Positions 16,124 to 25,337 are shown, counted from the stretch's first letter. The stretch is DNA of 64,000 bases from JAVWMQ01 sp036637375 (GCA_036637375.1 JAVWMQ010000003.1:1-64000), one strand, 5' to 3'. The notes: generated by a model not told the origin, from the letters alone. Numbers and translations: made by a program.

Positions 16124-17776
16124 TTATCTCTTAAAAATTTGTGTATTTGTTGTAACAGTATCTGCACCTAGGCTAAAGTAGTAAGCCCCTATTCTTGGAT
16201 CGTCAATTGTTCCAACGTTTATTTTCATTTTGTATTTATCATGAACTTCTTTAATAATACTTTCATTAACATATTTGTAATTCAAATTAATTTCATTTAT
16301 ATTATTGCTCTTTGCCCAATCAAAATAACTTTTCAGTCCTTCTCTATAAGCTGTTCTTGAAAGGTTTATTCCAGTTGTAATCGTTACACCCATTTCTGCA
16401 GCTGCTTGATTTAGACTATTTAATGACGGTTTCCTAAAACTAATAAATTTAACATTTGTTAAAGGCCTTTGCTGCTGAACTTTCATAATCAAAGCCTTGC
16501 TCTGCTCTACACTAAACAAATCTTCTTTGATTTCAATTATTATTTGTTTATCTGCTGCTGCAGTCATTGCCTCTTCAATTGTTGGGATTTTGTACTGAGT
16601 TTGATCTTCTGAATCATTAATGTTCTTTACATTATACCTATAATCAGTTTTTAGATTCTCGTAAATAACGTCAGTTGATAGAATATCATATCCTGTCATT
16701 CTCTTCAAGTTTTTGTCATGCATACAGATAAATTGATAATTTCCATTTGCATCTTTTATTGTCCAAATATCTGTTTCAATACTTTGCATTCCTGCATCTG
16801 AGGCAGCTTTAATCGCTTCAACTGTATTCTCTGGATGTTCTCCTGATAACCCTCTATGTGCAGTAAAATAAAAATCCTTGATGGTTAAGTCCTTTAACAC
16901 CTTTACTTTGTATGTTTTAGTAAAGTGCCCATCTTTTGAGTTAACAGAAATAATCCCCTTACCTGGAGAAACTGGTCTCACATTACCACCTTTTGAAACA
17001 CTTAGTGTTTTAGGTGTTAATGACTTATAATAAACTTCTTTATCTGAAGCCGTTTCTGGACCAACACTTATAGTTTTCATCTTAAATGTTTCGTCCTTAA
17101 AGAATCCATATTTAGTACTAACCTCTGGTTTAGCCTGGATATCTGATACATAGGTCTTAACAGTTATCTTTGTTTCAATTGACTTCTTGCTTCCATCAGT
17201 TGTTGTCCCTTTGACAACTAAAGTTCCGTTTTTAATTGGCGTTACAGTACCTGCCTTAGACACTGTTGCAATTGAATTGTCCATTCCCTCAAATATCATC
17301 TTTTTGTTACTTGCAGTTGCTGGAGATATTTTGACTTTTAATGAAAGAGTTCTACCCATATAAACAACATTCTTGTTGTTCTTGCTGCTGTCCCAACTAA
17401 CTTTTGAAACTCGAGTTCCTACAGTTATTTTTACTGAGTCTATTAGGGTATTTGTTGTTATGTTAGTAGCCTTAATAGTAGCACTACCCTTTTTTAACCC
17501 TTTAATTTCGCCATCACTTGAAACTGAAACAATCTTTTTGTTGCTTGTTTCAAATTCAATATCCCCTAGTGGTTCAAGCTGTTTCACATCTAGCCTTAAC
17601 TTTTCTTTTAGCTTGATAGTATGCTCATCACCTACATTTTGAAATCCAATTGGATTTTGCGTATTTACTTCATTCTCTAAAGTTCCATCTCCTGGCGATT
17701 TTGCCATAACCGGTACTGCTGAGGTAAAAATCATACAAACCACAACCACCATAACTAACAATTTTTTCTTTAACAT
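16124..17776 (-). CDS. Secreted Ig-like repeat protein with glycerophosphodiester phosphodiesterase domain
   Basis: A signal peptide (KKKLLVMVVVVCMIFTSAVP, then VMAKS) is followed by three BIG2-type Ig-like modules, recognised by KIVSVSSDGEIKGLKKGSAT, SIATVSKAGTVTPIKNGTL and LSVSKGGNVRPVSPGKGII. The C-terminal ~260 residues are a GDPD TIM barrel: AHRGLSGEHPENT, ETDIW, MHDKNLKRMTG, IIIEIKED and GADTVTTN. It would release glycerol-3-phosphate from glycerophosphodiesters, or trim teichoic-acid-like polymers, at the cell surface. No LPXTG or S-layer anchor is visible. I start it at the second Met (17776), which has AAAGGATGGG upstream; an ATG at 17785 is possible. Confidence 0.85.
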   Translation of the reverse strand: MLKKKLLVMVVVVCMIFTSAVPVMAKSPGDGTLENEVNTQNPIGFQNVGDEHTIKLKEKLRLDVKQLEPLGDIEFETSNKKIVSVSSDGEIKGLKKGSATIKATNITTNTLIDSVKITVGTRVSKVSWDSSKNNKNVVYMGRTLSLKVKISPATASNKKMIFEGMDNSIATVSKAGTVTPIKNGTLVVKGTTTDGSKKSIETKITVKTYVSDIQAKPEVSTKYGFFKDETFKMKTISVGPETASDKEVYYKSLTPKTLSVSKGGNVRPVSPGKGIISVNSKDGHFTKTYKVKVLKDLTIKDFYFTAHRGLSGEHPENTVEAIKAASDAGMQSIETDIWTIKDANGNYQFICMHDKNLKRMTGYDILSTDVIYENLKTDYRYNVKNINDSEDQTQYKIPTIEEAMTAAADKQIIIEIKEDLFSVEQSKALIMKVQQQRPLTNVKFISFRKPSLNSLNQAAAEMGVTITTGINLSRTAYREGLKSYFDWAKSNNINEINLNYKYVNESIIKEVHDKYKMKINVGTIDDPRIGAYYFSLGADTVTTNTQIFKR

Positions 17777-17873
17777 TTTTCCCATCCTTTGGTGCTTTTT
17801 TTAACAACTACTACTCCTTATTAATTACCCTAATTATTAGTAATTAATTTATTTTTATTTTACTTCATACTTT

Positions 17874-19253
17874 TTATGCTTCTTTTAGAAAAGCTACATA
17901 ACCTTTTTTTGCTTCATAAATGTCTGCCTTACTTGAAACTTCATAAGGTGCGTGCATATTTAAAACCGCAACGCCGCAGTCAACAACCTCCATACCATAT
18001 AATGACAGAATGTATGCAATTGTACCGCCTCCACCAAGATCAACCTTACCTAGTTCTGCTGACTGAAATACAACATTATGTTTGTGCATAATTCTTCGTA
18101 TTTCTCCTAAATATTCTGCATTAGCATCATTTGATCCGCTCTTGCCTCTTGCTCCTGTAAACTTATTAAATACTACCCCTTTACCAAAGTGAGCCGCATT
18201 CTTTTTGTCAAAAGCTGATGCAAAACTAGGATCATAAGCTGCGCTAACGTCTGATGACAACATCTTTGAATTTCCAAGGGTTCTTCTAAGTTTAAGTTCC
18301 GAATAAACTCCCATAGCTTCAAGTAGTTCTGCCACTGTATTTTCAAAGAACTTTGACATCATGCCAGTTGCTCCAACACTGCCTATTTCTTCTTTGTCAA
18401 CTAACAGTGTGCAAGAAGTTTTCTTTACATCTTTGACCTCTAACATTGCCACAAGAGAAGTGTATGAGCATACTCTATCGTCTTGACCATATGCCATAAT
18501 CATGCTTCTGTCAAGCCCTGCATCTTTGGCCTTAAATGCTGGTACTGCTTCAAGCTCCGCCGACCAAAAATCATCTTCGCTAATTCCGTATTTATCTTTC
18601 AAAATAGCTAAAACATTAGCCTTTACACTATCTTTTTCTTCACCTTTTAATGGCTTACTTCCACAAATAATATCTAGATCTTCACCTTCTATTACTATTC
18701 TAGCCTTTTTTTCAAGCTGCTCTTGAGATAAGTGAACTAGCAAGTCTGATATAAACAATACTGGATCAGATTCATCTTCCCCAACAACAATATTTACAAT
18801 AGTTCCATCTTTTTTCACCACTACACCATGTAGTGCTAATGGTATTGTAACCCATTGGTATTTCTTAATTCCTCCATAATAATGAGTATCAAGTAGTGCA
18901 ATTTCTGTATCCTCATAAAGTGGATTTTGTTTAATATCAATTCTTGGTGAGTCGATATGAGCTCCAAGAATATTCATACCATTTTCAATATCCTCTTCAC
19001 CTATATTAAATAATGCTACAGATTTTTTCATACAAACTGCATATACTTTGTCGTTCTTTTTTAACTTTTGTCCTTTTTTGATTACATCATCAAGGTCTAC
19101 ATAACCTTCAGCTTTCGCTGCCGCTATTATTAATTCTACACATTCACGCTCTGTTTTACCTTTATCTAAAAACTCTTTGTAGTTTGAGCACAATACTTCT
19201 AACTCTATTAGTTCCTTTTTACTATAATTATTCCATGAATTTTTTTCTTTCAT
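17874..19253 (-). CDS. M18 family aminopeptidase
   Basis: A 459-residue zinc aminopeptidase of the M18 (aspartyl aminopeptidase/aminopeptidase I) family. The metal-binding segments are NILGAHIDSPRIDIKQ, the Asp in YGQDDRVCSYTSL, LLVDKEEIGSVGATGM with its Glu pair, and a C-terminal histidine in LNMHAPYEVSSK. It should remove N-terminal residues from peptides in the cytosol as a dodecamer. It starts six bases after the preceding gene stop and shares its GGAGGAGG ribosome site; an overlapping TTG at 19256 is the alternative start. No clear terminator follows, only a weak AT-rich hairpin at 17821-17847. Confidence 0.92.
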   Translation of the reverse strand: MKEKNSWNNYSKKELIELEVLCSNYKEFLDKGKTERECVELIIAAAKAEGYVDLDDVIKKGQKLKKNDKVYAVCMKKSVALFNIGEEDIENGMNILGAHIDSPRIDIKQNPLYEDTEIALLDTHYYGGIKKYQWVTIPLALHGVVVKKDGTIVNIVVGEDESDPVLFISDLLVHLSQEQLEKKARIVIEGEDLDIICGSKPLKGEEKDSVKANVLAILKDKYGISEDDFWSAELEAVPAFKAKDAGLDRSMIMAYGQDDRVCSYTSLVAMLEVKDVKKTSCTLLVDKEEIGSVGATGMMSKFFENTVAELLEAMGVYSELKLRRTLGNSKMLSSDVSAAYDPSFASAFDKKNAAHFGKGVVFNKFTGARGKSGSNDANAEYLGEIRRIMHKHNVVFQSAELGKVDLGGGGTIAYILSLYGMEVVDCGVAVLNMHAPYEVSSKADIYEAKKGYVAFLKEA

Positions 19254-19258
19254 CAAAA

Positions 19259-19732
19259 TTAAGCCTCCTCCCTTGCATATTCTGCAAGTTTTCTAGCACA
19301 ATACCCAATTGTATCAATGCAGTTTCTCCTACATTCATTACCATTTTCGTCTTTGTATACTGCAAGCATTTCCTTACAAATAACCGTTCCAAAATGTTCC
19401 TCCATCTCGTTAAACATTTCTTTGAATGGTACATAAATTGTTGCAAGATCCTTTGCTCTGCTTGCTGGTGTTCCTTCTTCCAAAGGTTTAGCTCTACCTT
19501 TAACTGTTCCTAGCGCCATAACAGCACCAGTTACAGCTCCACATATATGCCTGCTTCTACCAATTCCACCGCCAAAACCTGTCGCCATACACATAATTTC
19601 TTCTGGTAAATCTATCTCATTATTATCCAAAAAACTTTTTAGGACACTTTCAGCACAATTTAACCCCTGGCTGTGATAATTTCTCGCATCCATCTCTGTT
19701 TTTGTTATTATTTCCTTCATTTCACTATTCAT
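19259..19732 (-). CDS. C_GCAxxG_C_C family redox-type protein
   Basis: A 157-residue protein with the cysteine pattern of the C_GCAxxG_C_C family: NCAESVLKSF, then ATGFGGGIGRSRHICGAVTG, VICKEML, and the C-terminal CRRNCIDTIGYCARKL. The family is common in anaerobes, often encoded beside transporters or oxidoreductases, and is suspected to bind a metal or flavin or carry a redox disulfide; the function is unproven. It has its own strong promoter and is co-transcribed with the downstream M18 aminopeptidase. Confidence 0.85.
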   Translation of the reverse strand: MNSEMKEIITKTEMDARNYHSQGLNCAESVLKSFLDNNEIDLPEEIMCMATGFGGGIGRSRHICGAVTGAVMALGTVKGRAKPLEEGTPASRAKDLATIYVPFKEMFNEMEEHFGTVICKEMLAVYKDENGNECRRNCIDTIGYCARKLAEYAREEA

Positions 19733-19765
19733 ATCTTTCCTCCATTATTTTTGGCTATCAATTTA

Positions 19766-19793
19766 ATTATACTATGGTAAAGTTTCTTGTCAA
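19766..19793 (-). promoter_or_regulatory. Promoter of the C_GCAxxG_C_C / M18 operon
   Basis: Minus strand TTGACA (19788-19793), 16-base spacer, TATAAT (19766-19771); both hexamers are perfect consensus. Confidence 0.75.
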
Positions 19794-19873
19794 GAAAAGA
19801 GCCTATATCAACTCAATCTTCACACATCACACATTATTATCAAATTCCCTTGCCAAATTATAAACTTATATGG

Positions 19874-19902
19874 TTTACACCTATATAAAAATCCTTTATA
19901 AT
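19874..19902 (+). promoter_or_regulatory. Promoter of the nitroreductase gene
   Basis: TTTACA (19874-19879), 17-base spacer, TATAAT (19897-19902), about 60 bases before the start codon. Confidence 0.7.
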
Positions 19903-19962
19903 TTAACTATATTACTTACATTAAAGCTATAACAAAATATTAGTTATCAAGGAGATATTTTT

Positions 19963-20505
19963 ATGGATACAATTAAATGTATTAAAGAAAGACGAAGCGT
20001 AAGAAAATTTAAGGAAATGGAAATTTCTAAAGATATTATTGAAGAAATAGTAGATGCATCTAGATACTCACCATCTTGGAAGAATACTCAAATAGTAAGA
20101 TATTATGCTATTAATTCAGACAAAATCAAAGCTGAACTTGCTGAAAACTGTATTCTTGGTTTTGAGTTTAATGGCAAGACAATTAATAGAAGTAAAACGT
20201 TAATGGTTATCACTACAGTAGATGGGATTTCAGGATTTGAAAAAGACGGCTCTTATTCAACTCCAAAAGAAGATAAATGGGAAATGTTTGATGCTGGAAT
20301 TGCAACCCAGACATTTTGCCTAGCAGCAAAAGCTAAAGGTGTAGGAACTGTTATCCTTGGAATTTTTGATGATGAAAAAGTCAAAAAAGCAGTGGGTATC
20401 AATGACAACGAAACTGTTGCAGCTTTAGTTGCCATGGGATACCCAGAAAATTTAAATGATGCTCCACCTCGTATGGAAGTATCAGATATATTAAGCTTTA
20501 GATAA
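19963..20505 (+). CDS. Nitroreductase family protein (FMN)
   Basis: A 180-residue flavoprotein. The family start is DTIKCIKERRSVRKFKE, followed by the FMN-contacting RYSPSWKNTQ, then MFDAGIATQTFCLAAKAKG and the C-terminal GVGTVILGIFDD and MGYPE segments. These enzymes use NAD(P)H to reduce nitroaromatics, quinones or flavins; the natural substrate is unknown. AAGGAGATA precedes the ATG. It is a single-gene unit convergent with lysA. Confidence 0.9.
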   Translation: MDTIKCIKERRSVRKFKEMEISKDIIEEIVDASRYSPSWKNTQIVRYYAINSDKIKAELAENCILGFEFNGKTINRSKTLMVITTVDGISGFEKDGSYSTPKEDKWEMFDAGIATQTFCLAAKAKGVGTVILGIFDDEKVKKAVGINDNETVAALVAMGYPENLNDAPPRMEVSDILSFR

Positions 20506-20508
20506 TTA

Positions 20509-20529
20509 AGAGAGTTAAAATAACTCTCT
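20509..20529. terminator. Short bidirectional hairpin between nitroreductase and lysA
   Basis: AGAGAGTTA/TAACTCTCT (20509-20517, 20521-20529) with a 3-base loop. It overlaps the last lysA codons. No long T run, so termination strength is uncertain. Confidence 0.4.
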
Positions 20530-21789
20530 CTCAATTAATTCTTCAAAAGTTTGACCTTTTACAATTTGTCTATGGTTACCGTTACTTGTCAAAACAACGC
20601 CAGGTAACGGTATTTTATTGTAATTACTGCTCATAGAATAGCAATATGCCCCTGTAGCATATATTGCAAATAAATCTCCACGATTTGGCTGTTTAACTTC
20701 AATATCTCTAAGAAGAATATCTCCCGATTCACAGCATTTACCACAAATAGTAACTTTTTCGATTTTTTCGCTATTACTATCAATATGGTACTCATATGTT
20801 GAGCCATATAATGCAGGCCTAATGTTATCTGTCATACCTCCATTAACTGAAACGTACTTCCTAACACCTGGTATGTTTTTAATTGTACCTATGGTGTATA
20901 AAGTTGTGCCAGCCTCCCCAACAATACTTCTGCCAGGTTCAATTACAACAGCAGGTCTAGTAGCACCCTTTGTTTCAAAGAATTCACTGATTAACTCCAT
21001 AACAGGATCTAAGAAATAAGAATATGGTTTCACTAAATCTTCATCACCATAACGTATTCCAAAACCACCGCCAAGGTTTATTTCAGTAGGAATAAATGAA
21101 AACTCTTCCATTACACCTTCAATTAGTTCAAGTAAAATTTTGGTTGCCATAATATGAGATTGATTATCATGTAACTGTGAACCCACATGGAAATGAAAAC
21201 CAAGTAATTCAATATATGATGAATTAAGTGCCGCCTTAATTACCTCTTCAATAATACCATCAGAAAGAGGAACTCCAAATTTAGAGTCTATATTCCCTGT
21301 TGTAATATATTCATGGGTATGACTATCAACACCTGGGCTAAATCTAATTAAAATTTTTGTTGTTTTGCCCAATCTTTGGCATATTGATTCTATTAGGGAA
21401 ATTTCATCAGTACCATCAACAATAATTCTAGAAACTCCATATTCAATTGCCATTTCTAGCTCTGCAATAGATTTATTATTTCCATTAAATTCTATTTTGT
21501 TTGGATCAAATTCAGCCTTAATAGCAGTATATAGTTCCCCGCCAGAAACAACATCAAGGCACATTCCTTCCCTCTCCATTATTTTACAAATTGCAAGAGT
21601 CAAAAATGCTTTACCAGCATATGCAGCTCTAACATTTTCGTATCTATTAATGAATTCATCTTTAATTTGTCTGCATTTTGAAGCTATATCTGTTTCTGAC
21701 ATTACCATTAAAGGTGTTCCATAGATTCTAGCCAATTCATTTGCTGAAGTTCCATCTATATATAAGTTTCCATTTCTAATTTCTCTCAT
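20515..21789 (-). CDS. lysA: Diaminopimelate decarboxylase
   Basis: A 424-residue PLP-dependent enzyme making lysine from meso-diaminopimelate. The PLP lysine is in AYAGKAFLTLAI. Further signatures are the glycine-rich LGFHFHVGSQLH and NLGGGFGIRYG, EPGRSIVGEAGTTLYTIG, the active-site KCCESGDILL and the C-terminal YCYSMSSNYN. It is the last gene of dapA-dapB-ddh-lysA; eight bases separate it from ddh. The whole operon is under the lysine riboswitch, giving end-product control. Confidence 0.96.
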   Translation of the reverse strand: MREIRNGNLYIDGTSANELARIYGTPLMVMSETDIASKCRQIKDEFINRYENVRAAYAGKAFLTLAICKIMEREGMCLDVVSGGELYTAIKAEFDPNKIEFNGNNKSIAELEMAIEYGVSRIIVDGTDEISLIESICQRLGKTTKILIRFSPGVDSHTHEYITTGNIDSKFGVPLSDGIIEEVIKAALNSSYIELLGFHFHVGSQLHDNQSHIMATKILLELIEGVMEEFSFIPTEINLGGGFGIRYGDEDLVKPYSYFLDPVMELISEFFETKGATRPAVVIEPGRSIVGEAGTTLYTIGTIKNIPGVRKYVSVNGGMTDNIRPALYGSTYEYHIDSNSEKIEKVTICGKCCESGDILLRDIEVKQPNRGDLFAIYATGAYCYSMSSNYNKIPLPGVVLTSNGNHRQIVKGQTFEELIERELF

Positions 21790-21797
21790 AATCCCTC

Positions 21798-22784
21798 CTA
21801 TAGTAGTTCTGCTCTAAGCTGACTTAAACTTCTGTCGCTAAGCATATATGGTGGTATTTCTAATACTGTTTTCGCCCCTGTTTGACCTTCTAATGCCATT
21901 TTGAAACATGCTCTTGCGTAAGCAACCAAAACGCTTGATGTAAATTCAGGATTAGATTCAAGGTTAAGTGTAAATTCATAAATTTGATTTGTGTCAACAC
22001 CTGTTTTACCACTTCTAATAACGTTGCCACCATGAGGCATTCCTCTATGGTCTCTTTCAAATTCTTCAATACTTATGAAGTTAACTTCTGTATCGTAAGG
22101 TTCAAAATAGTTTGGCATTGTTACAATTTCTTCTCTAATAGTTTCAAGATTAGCATCATTTGCTGCCACTACGAAACATTGTCTCAAATGCTTTTCTCTC
22201 GGTGATAGATTTGGGTTTTGACCTGATCTAACTTGTTCAAAAGCTTCCTCAATTGGAATTGTATACTGTACAGCGTTCACAACACCATTAATTCTCCTAA
22301 TTGCATCAGAGTGCCCCTGGCTAACGCCTTTACCCCAAAATGTATAAGTTTCACCCTTTGGTAACACTGATTCGCCAATTAATCTATTAATTGAGAATAG
22401 TCCTGGATCCCAGCCTGCTGATATAATAGCTGTCTTTCCACTATATTTAGCAGCTTCATTTACCAAAGCGAAATGCTCTGGAATCATTCCATGATTGTCA
22501 AAACTATCTACTATATTGAAACTAGTTGCATATTCTGGACTTTGAACTACAAGGTCTGTTGCACTTCCACCGCAAAGAATAAGTACATCAATTTCGTCTT
22601 TCATAGCCACAAGTTCATTAATACTATATACTTTTGTATCTTCAAATACTGTATTAATTGTTGAAGCCTCTCTCCTAGTAAAAACGCCTCTAACAGTCAT
22701 ATCATTTGATTGAGCTACTGCCAGTTCAACCCCTCTACCTAAGTTACCATATCCACAAATTCCAATTCTAATTGTTCTATCCAT
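21798..22784 (-). CDS. ddh: meso-Diaminopimelate D-dehydrogenase
   Basis: A 328-residue NADPH-dependent enzyme that makes meso-DAP directly from tetrahydrodipicolinate and ammonia. Signatures: the Rossmann motif IGICGYGNLGRGVELAV, the substrate region SAGWDPGLFSINRLI, WGKGVSQGHSDAIRRI and the C-terminal GQTGAKTVLEIPPYMLS. It bypasses the succinylase or acetylase branch with its four enzymes. It lies between dapB and lysA with only short gaps, so this operon alone covers the route from aspartate semialdehyde to lysine. Confidence 0.95.
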   Translation of the reverse strand: MDRTIRIGICGYGNLGRGVELAVAQSNDMTVRGVFTRREASTINTVFEDTKVYSINELVAMKDEIDVLILCGGSATDLVVQSPEYATSFNIVDSFDNHGMIPEHFALVNEAAKYSGKTAIISAGWDPGLFSINRLIGESVLPKGETYTFWGKGVSQGHSDAIRRINGVVNAVQYTIPIEEAFEQVRSGQNPNLSPREKHLRQCFVVAANDANLETIREEIVTMPNYFEPYDTEVNFISIEEFERDHRGMPHGGNVIRSGKTGVDTNQIYEFTLNLESNPEFTSSVLVAYARACFKMALEGQTGAKTVLEIPPYMLSDRSLSQLRAELL

Positions 22785-22785
22785 T

Positions 22786-23490
22786 CTATATTCCTCCGTT
22801 ATCTAAACTAATTACATCTTCCATATTGTATAATCCAGGTTTCTGGCCTAGCAAAAATCTCGCCCCATCAATTGCTCCTTTTGCAAAGATATTCCTTGAA
22901 TACGCTGTGTGTTTAATTTCTATTACTTCATCAAGTCCTGCAAAAATTACTGTATGCTCGCCTGGAATTGTTCCACCTCTAACTGCATGAAATCCCATTT
23001 CATTTGGACTGTATTCCAAATTATTTCCACTTCTGCCATAGACATATTCTTTCTTCGTTTTGCACCCTGCATTAATATTGTCACCAAGCAATAATGCTGT
23101 TCCACTTGGTGCATCCTTTTTTTGATTATGATGTTTTTCTATAATTTCAATATTATATCCGTCTTCTAAAGGTTTCACCATTTCTCTCAAAACTTTTGCT
23201 ATTAAATTTATTCCAAGTGACATATTTGCTGAATTTAGCACCGGAATCATTTCTGATGCTTCTCTAATCATTTCATGATGATAAGACTCTAATCCTGTTG
23301 TCGCAATTACTACTGGAACTTTAAGCTCAGTTGCCCTTTTAATTACTGCCTCTACATTGCTGTGGTGGCTAAAATCTATAATTACATCTGGGTTATCCAA
23401 AACAATGTTAATATCATCAATATCACTTGCCAAAGTTTCAATTGCTCTACCCATTTTGCCATTTCTACCACTTAATTCTATATTAATCAT
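22786..23490 (-). CDS. dapB: 4-Hydroxy-tetrahydrodipicolinate reductase
   Basis: A 234-residue NAD(P)H-dependent reductase. The Rossmann start is INIELSGRNGKMGRAIE; the catalytic motif is IEKHHNQKKDAPSGTAL, with the signature histidines and lysine, followed by FHAVRGGTIPGEHTVIF. I start at 23490, where GGAGG lies eight bases upstream; a longer frame to 23517 would overlap dapA and ignore this site. The sequence is a little shorter than E. coli DapB, as usual in Firmicutes. Confidence 0.95.
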   Translation of the reverse strand: MINIELSGRNGKMGRAIETLASDIDDINIVLDNPDVIIDFSHHSNVEAVIKRATELKVPVVIATTGLESYHHEMIREASEMIPVLNSANMSLGINLIAKVLREMVKPLEDGYNIEIIEKHHNQKKDAPSGTALLLGDNINAGCKTKKEYVYGRSGNNLEYSPNEMGFHAVRGGTIPGEHTVIFAGLDEVIEIKHTAYSRNIFAKGAIDGARFLLGQKPGLYNMEDVISLDNGGI

Positions 23491-23501
23491 TTTTCCTCCT
23501 G

Positions 23502-24383
23502 CTATATTAATCCACAACTTGTCATTTCTACTCTAATCTCATCTATTAATGCTTGCTCTGGTGGGCAAAGTGGTAGTCTATAATTAAGTTCACTTCTATC
23601 CATTAGATTTAAAGCTGCTTTAACTGGAATTGGATTTACATCTACGAACATTAAATCAATTAACGGCTTCATTGTAAGCTGTAATTCCCTTGCTCTGTTT
23701 AAATCTCCCTCCAAAAATGCTCTTGACATTTCCACTGAAGCACTAGGAGCAATATTAGAAATAACTGAGATATATCCAACTCCGCCAAGTGCCATTGTTG
23801 GGACAACCATATCATCATTACCAGAATAAACTGCAAAGTCATCTGGCACAATTCTAAGGATTTCAGCTACTTGTGAAATATCACCGCTTGCTTCTTTTAG
23901 CCCTACAATATTAGGGTGGTTCGCAAGGATTCTAACTGTTTCCGGCTCTATATTAACTCCTGTTCTACCTTTTACTGAATATAAAATGCATGGTATAGTA
24001 ACAGCCTGTGCAGTAGCAGTGAAATGCTCAATCAAACCATTTTGTGAACATTTGTTATAGTATGGTGTGATAAGTAATAGCCCATCAGCACCAACTTCTT
24101 CTGCCTTTTTTGCTAGCTCTATTCCATGCAACGTATCATTGCTACCTGCCCCTGCAATAACTGGAACTCTTCCATTTACAGTTTCAACGCAATATCTTAT
24201 TACTTCAATTTGTTCAAGATCTGTCATAGTTGATGCCTCTCCTGTTGTTCCACAAACAATAATAGCATCAATTCCTTCATTAATTTGCCAATTAATATTT
24301 CTACCAAAAGTGGTAAAATCTACAGTTCCATCTTCATTAAACGGTGTTACGATTGCTGTCCCGCAGCCTCTAAAAATTGTCAT
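23502..24383 (-). CDS. dapA: 4-Hydroxy-tetrahydrodipicolinate synthase
   Basis: A 293-residue aldolase condensing pyruvate with aspartate semialdehyde. Motifs: FRGCGTAIVTPFNEDG at the start, CGTTGEASTMTD, the catalytic Tyr in ITPYYNKCSQNG and the Schiff-base lysine in NIVGLKEASGD. The start at 24383 is chosen because GGAGGAAGAG precedes it and the sequence aligns with the family from there; upstream in-frame codons fall in the riboswitch leader. It is the first gene of the lysine operon, directly behind the L-box. Confidence 0.96.
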   Translation of the reverse strand: MTIFRGCGTAIVTPFNEDGTVDFTTFGRNINWQINEGIDAIIVCGTTGEASTMTDLEQIEVIRYCVETVNGRVPVIAGAGSNDTLHGIELAKKAEEVGADGLLLITPYYNKCSQNGLIEHFTATAQAVTIPCILYSVKGRTGVNIEPETVRILANHPNIVGLKEASGDISQVAEILRIVPDDFAVYSGNDDMVVPTMALGGVGYISVISNIAPSASVEMSRAFLEGDLNRARELQLTMKPLIDLMFVDVNPIPVKAALNLMDRSELNYRLPLCPPEQALIDEIRVEMTSCGLI

Positions 24384-24492
24384 TTTCTCTTCCTCCATGT
24401 TTACTTTCATTAACTTTTGCAAGCAAATATAAACCATATAATTATGATTTTCTTGCAATTTCAAATACAAATTTATTTGAAAAAATAAAAAT

Positions 24493-24702
24493 AGTTGCAT
24501 CTATCGATGCAACTAAAACATAGAGTCATAATTGTCATCGACAGCACCTCTGATGAGTATTCCCACCAGGAGTCCAAGATATATTCTACCTTGTCCCAGA
24601 ATTGCCTTGCGCCCAAGAACAACCTTCGGCGAAATCTCCTTTCCTCAAACTCACTGGCTGCCGCCTAATTTAAGTACTGATATCATTCGCTCCTCTATCA
24701 AC
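24493..24702 (-). promoter_or_regulatory. Lysine riboswitch (L-box) with terminator
   Basis: Read on the minus strand, the leader starts GATAGAGGAGCGAATGATAT and contains the L-box core elements AGTA, GGAAAGGAGATTTCGCCGAAG split over the conserved junction, TTGGGCGCAAGG and a CTGG/ACTCCTGGTGGGA stem. It ends in the terminator hairpin AGTTGCATC/GATGCAACT (24493-24501, 24505-24513) followed by a T-rich tract. Lysine binding should favour the terminator and switch off dapA-dapB-ddh-lysA. Confidence 0.93.
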
Positions 24703-24711
24703 TTGTTTGTT

Positions 24712-24740
24712 ATTATACATAAAGTTTTATGTATTGTCAA
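24712..24740 (-). promoter_or_regulatory. Promoter of the lysine operon
   Basis: Perfect consensus on the minus strand: TTGACA (24735-24740), 17-base spacer, TATAAT (24712-24717), directly before the L-box. Confidence 0.85.
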
Positions 24741-24835
24741 CAACAAATACCTATTTTTTTCGCTTTTTTTGTTTTTTGTCCACAATTTTTGTCATCAATC
24801 CCCTTAACCTATTGTAATTCAAACATTTTAGGGTA

Positions 24836-24876
24836 CAAAAAAACATAGATATTTTACATTATATCCATGCTTTTTT
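24836..24876 (-). terminator. Terminator after the fabT-like gene
   Basis: AAAACATAGATA pairs imperfectly with TATCCATGCTTTT, flanked by A and T runs; it lies just past the stop of the MarR gene and closes the fab cluster. Confidence 0.6.
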
Positions 24877-24893
24877 ACATTCTGATTAACGAT

Positions 24894-25337
24894 TTAGTTC
24901 TTGCCATATTCTCTAAAGAACACTATTAAGCTCTTTAATGATTTAGTTAAAACCAATGTTTCATCCTCATTAAGGTGCTTTAATACTGACTCTACCATCT
25001 GCTTGTGAAACTCCTCATGATGTTCGTGTGCTTTAACGCCTTTATCTGTAAGTTTAACATTTACAACACGCCTATCAATATCACTTCTCGCTCTGACAAC
25101 ATAACCTTTTTTAACTAAACTATTCATAGCAATAGTAAGAGAACCAACTGTAATATTTAGCTTGCGGGCTATTGATGTCATCTTATCTCCGCTACCAATT
25201 CCTACTGCCTCAATTACATGCATGTCGTTGTTACTAATGTCACTAAACTCTTCTGTAATTATTGCCTTTTCTTCAAGTTCCCAAATTTCATTAAATAGGT
25301 TAACCAAAACGTCATTTATCGTTTCAAAACTGCTCAT
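24894..25337 (-). CDS. fabT: MarR family regulator, probable FabT
   Basis: A 147-residue winged-helix repressor. The DNA-binding part is MTSIARKLNITVGSLTIAMN with the wing VRARSDIDRRVVNVKLTDKG. FabT of streptococci and lactococci, which binds long-chain acyl-ACP and represses fatty acid synthesis, has the same features and is linked to fab genes. Here the gene follows accDA at the far end of the fab operon instead of leading it. The start at 25337 has GGAGAGG upstream; the longer frame to 25367 would run into the promoter. The FabT identity rests on family pattern and context. Confidence 0.75.
   Translation of the reverse strand: MSSFETINDVLVNLFNEIWELEEKAIITEEFSDISNNDMHVIEAVGIGSGDKMTSIARKLNITVGSLTIAMNSLVKKGYVVRARSDIDRRVVNVKLTDKGVKAHEHHEEFHKQMVESVLKHLNEDETLVLTKSLKSLIVFFREYGKN

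Noticed and set aside
17821..17847. Terminator after the M18 aminopeptidase gene
   Set aside because: The TTAATTAC/GTAATTAA repeat is AT-only, and the T run is on the wrong side for the minus-strand transcript.
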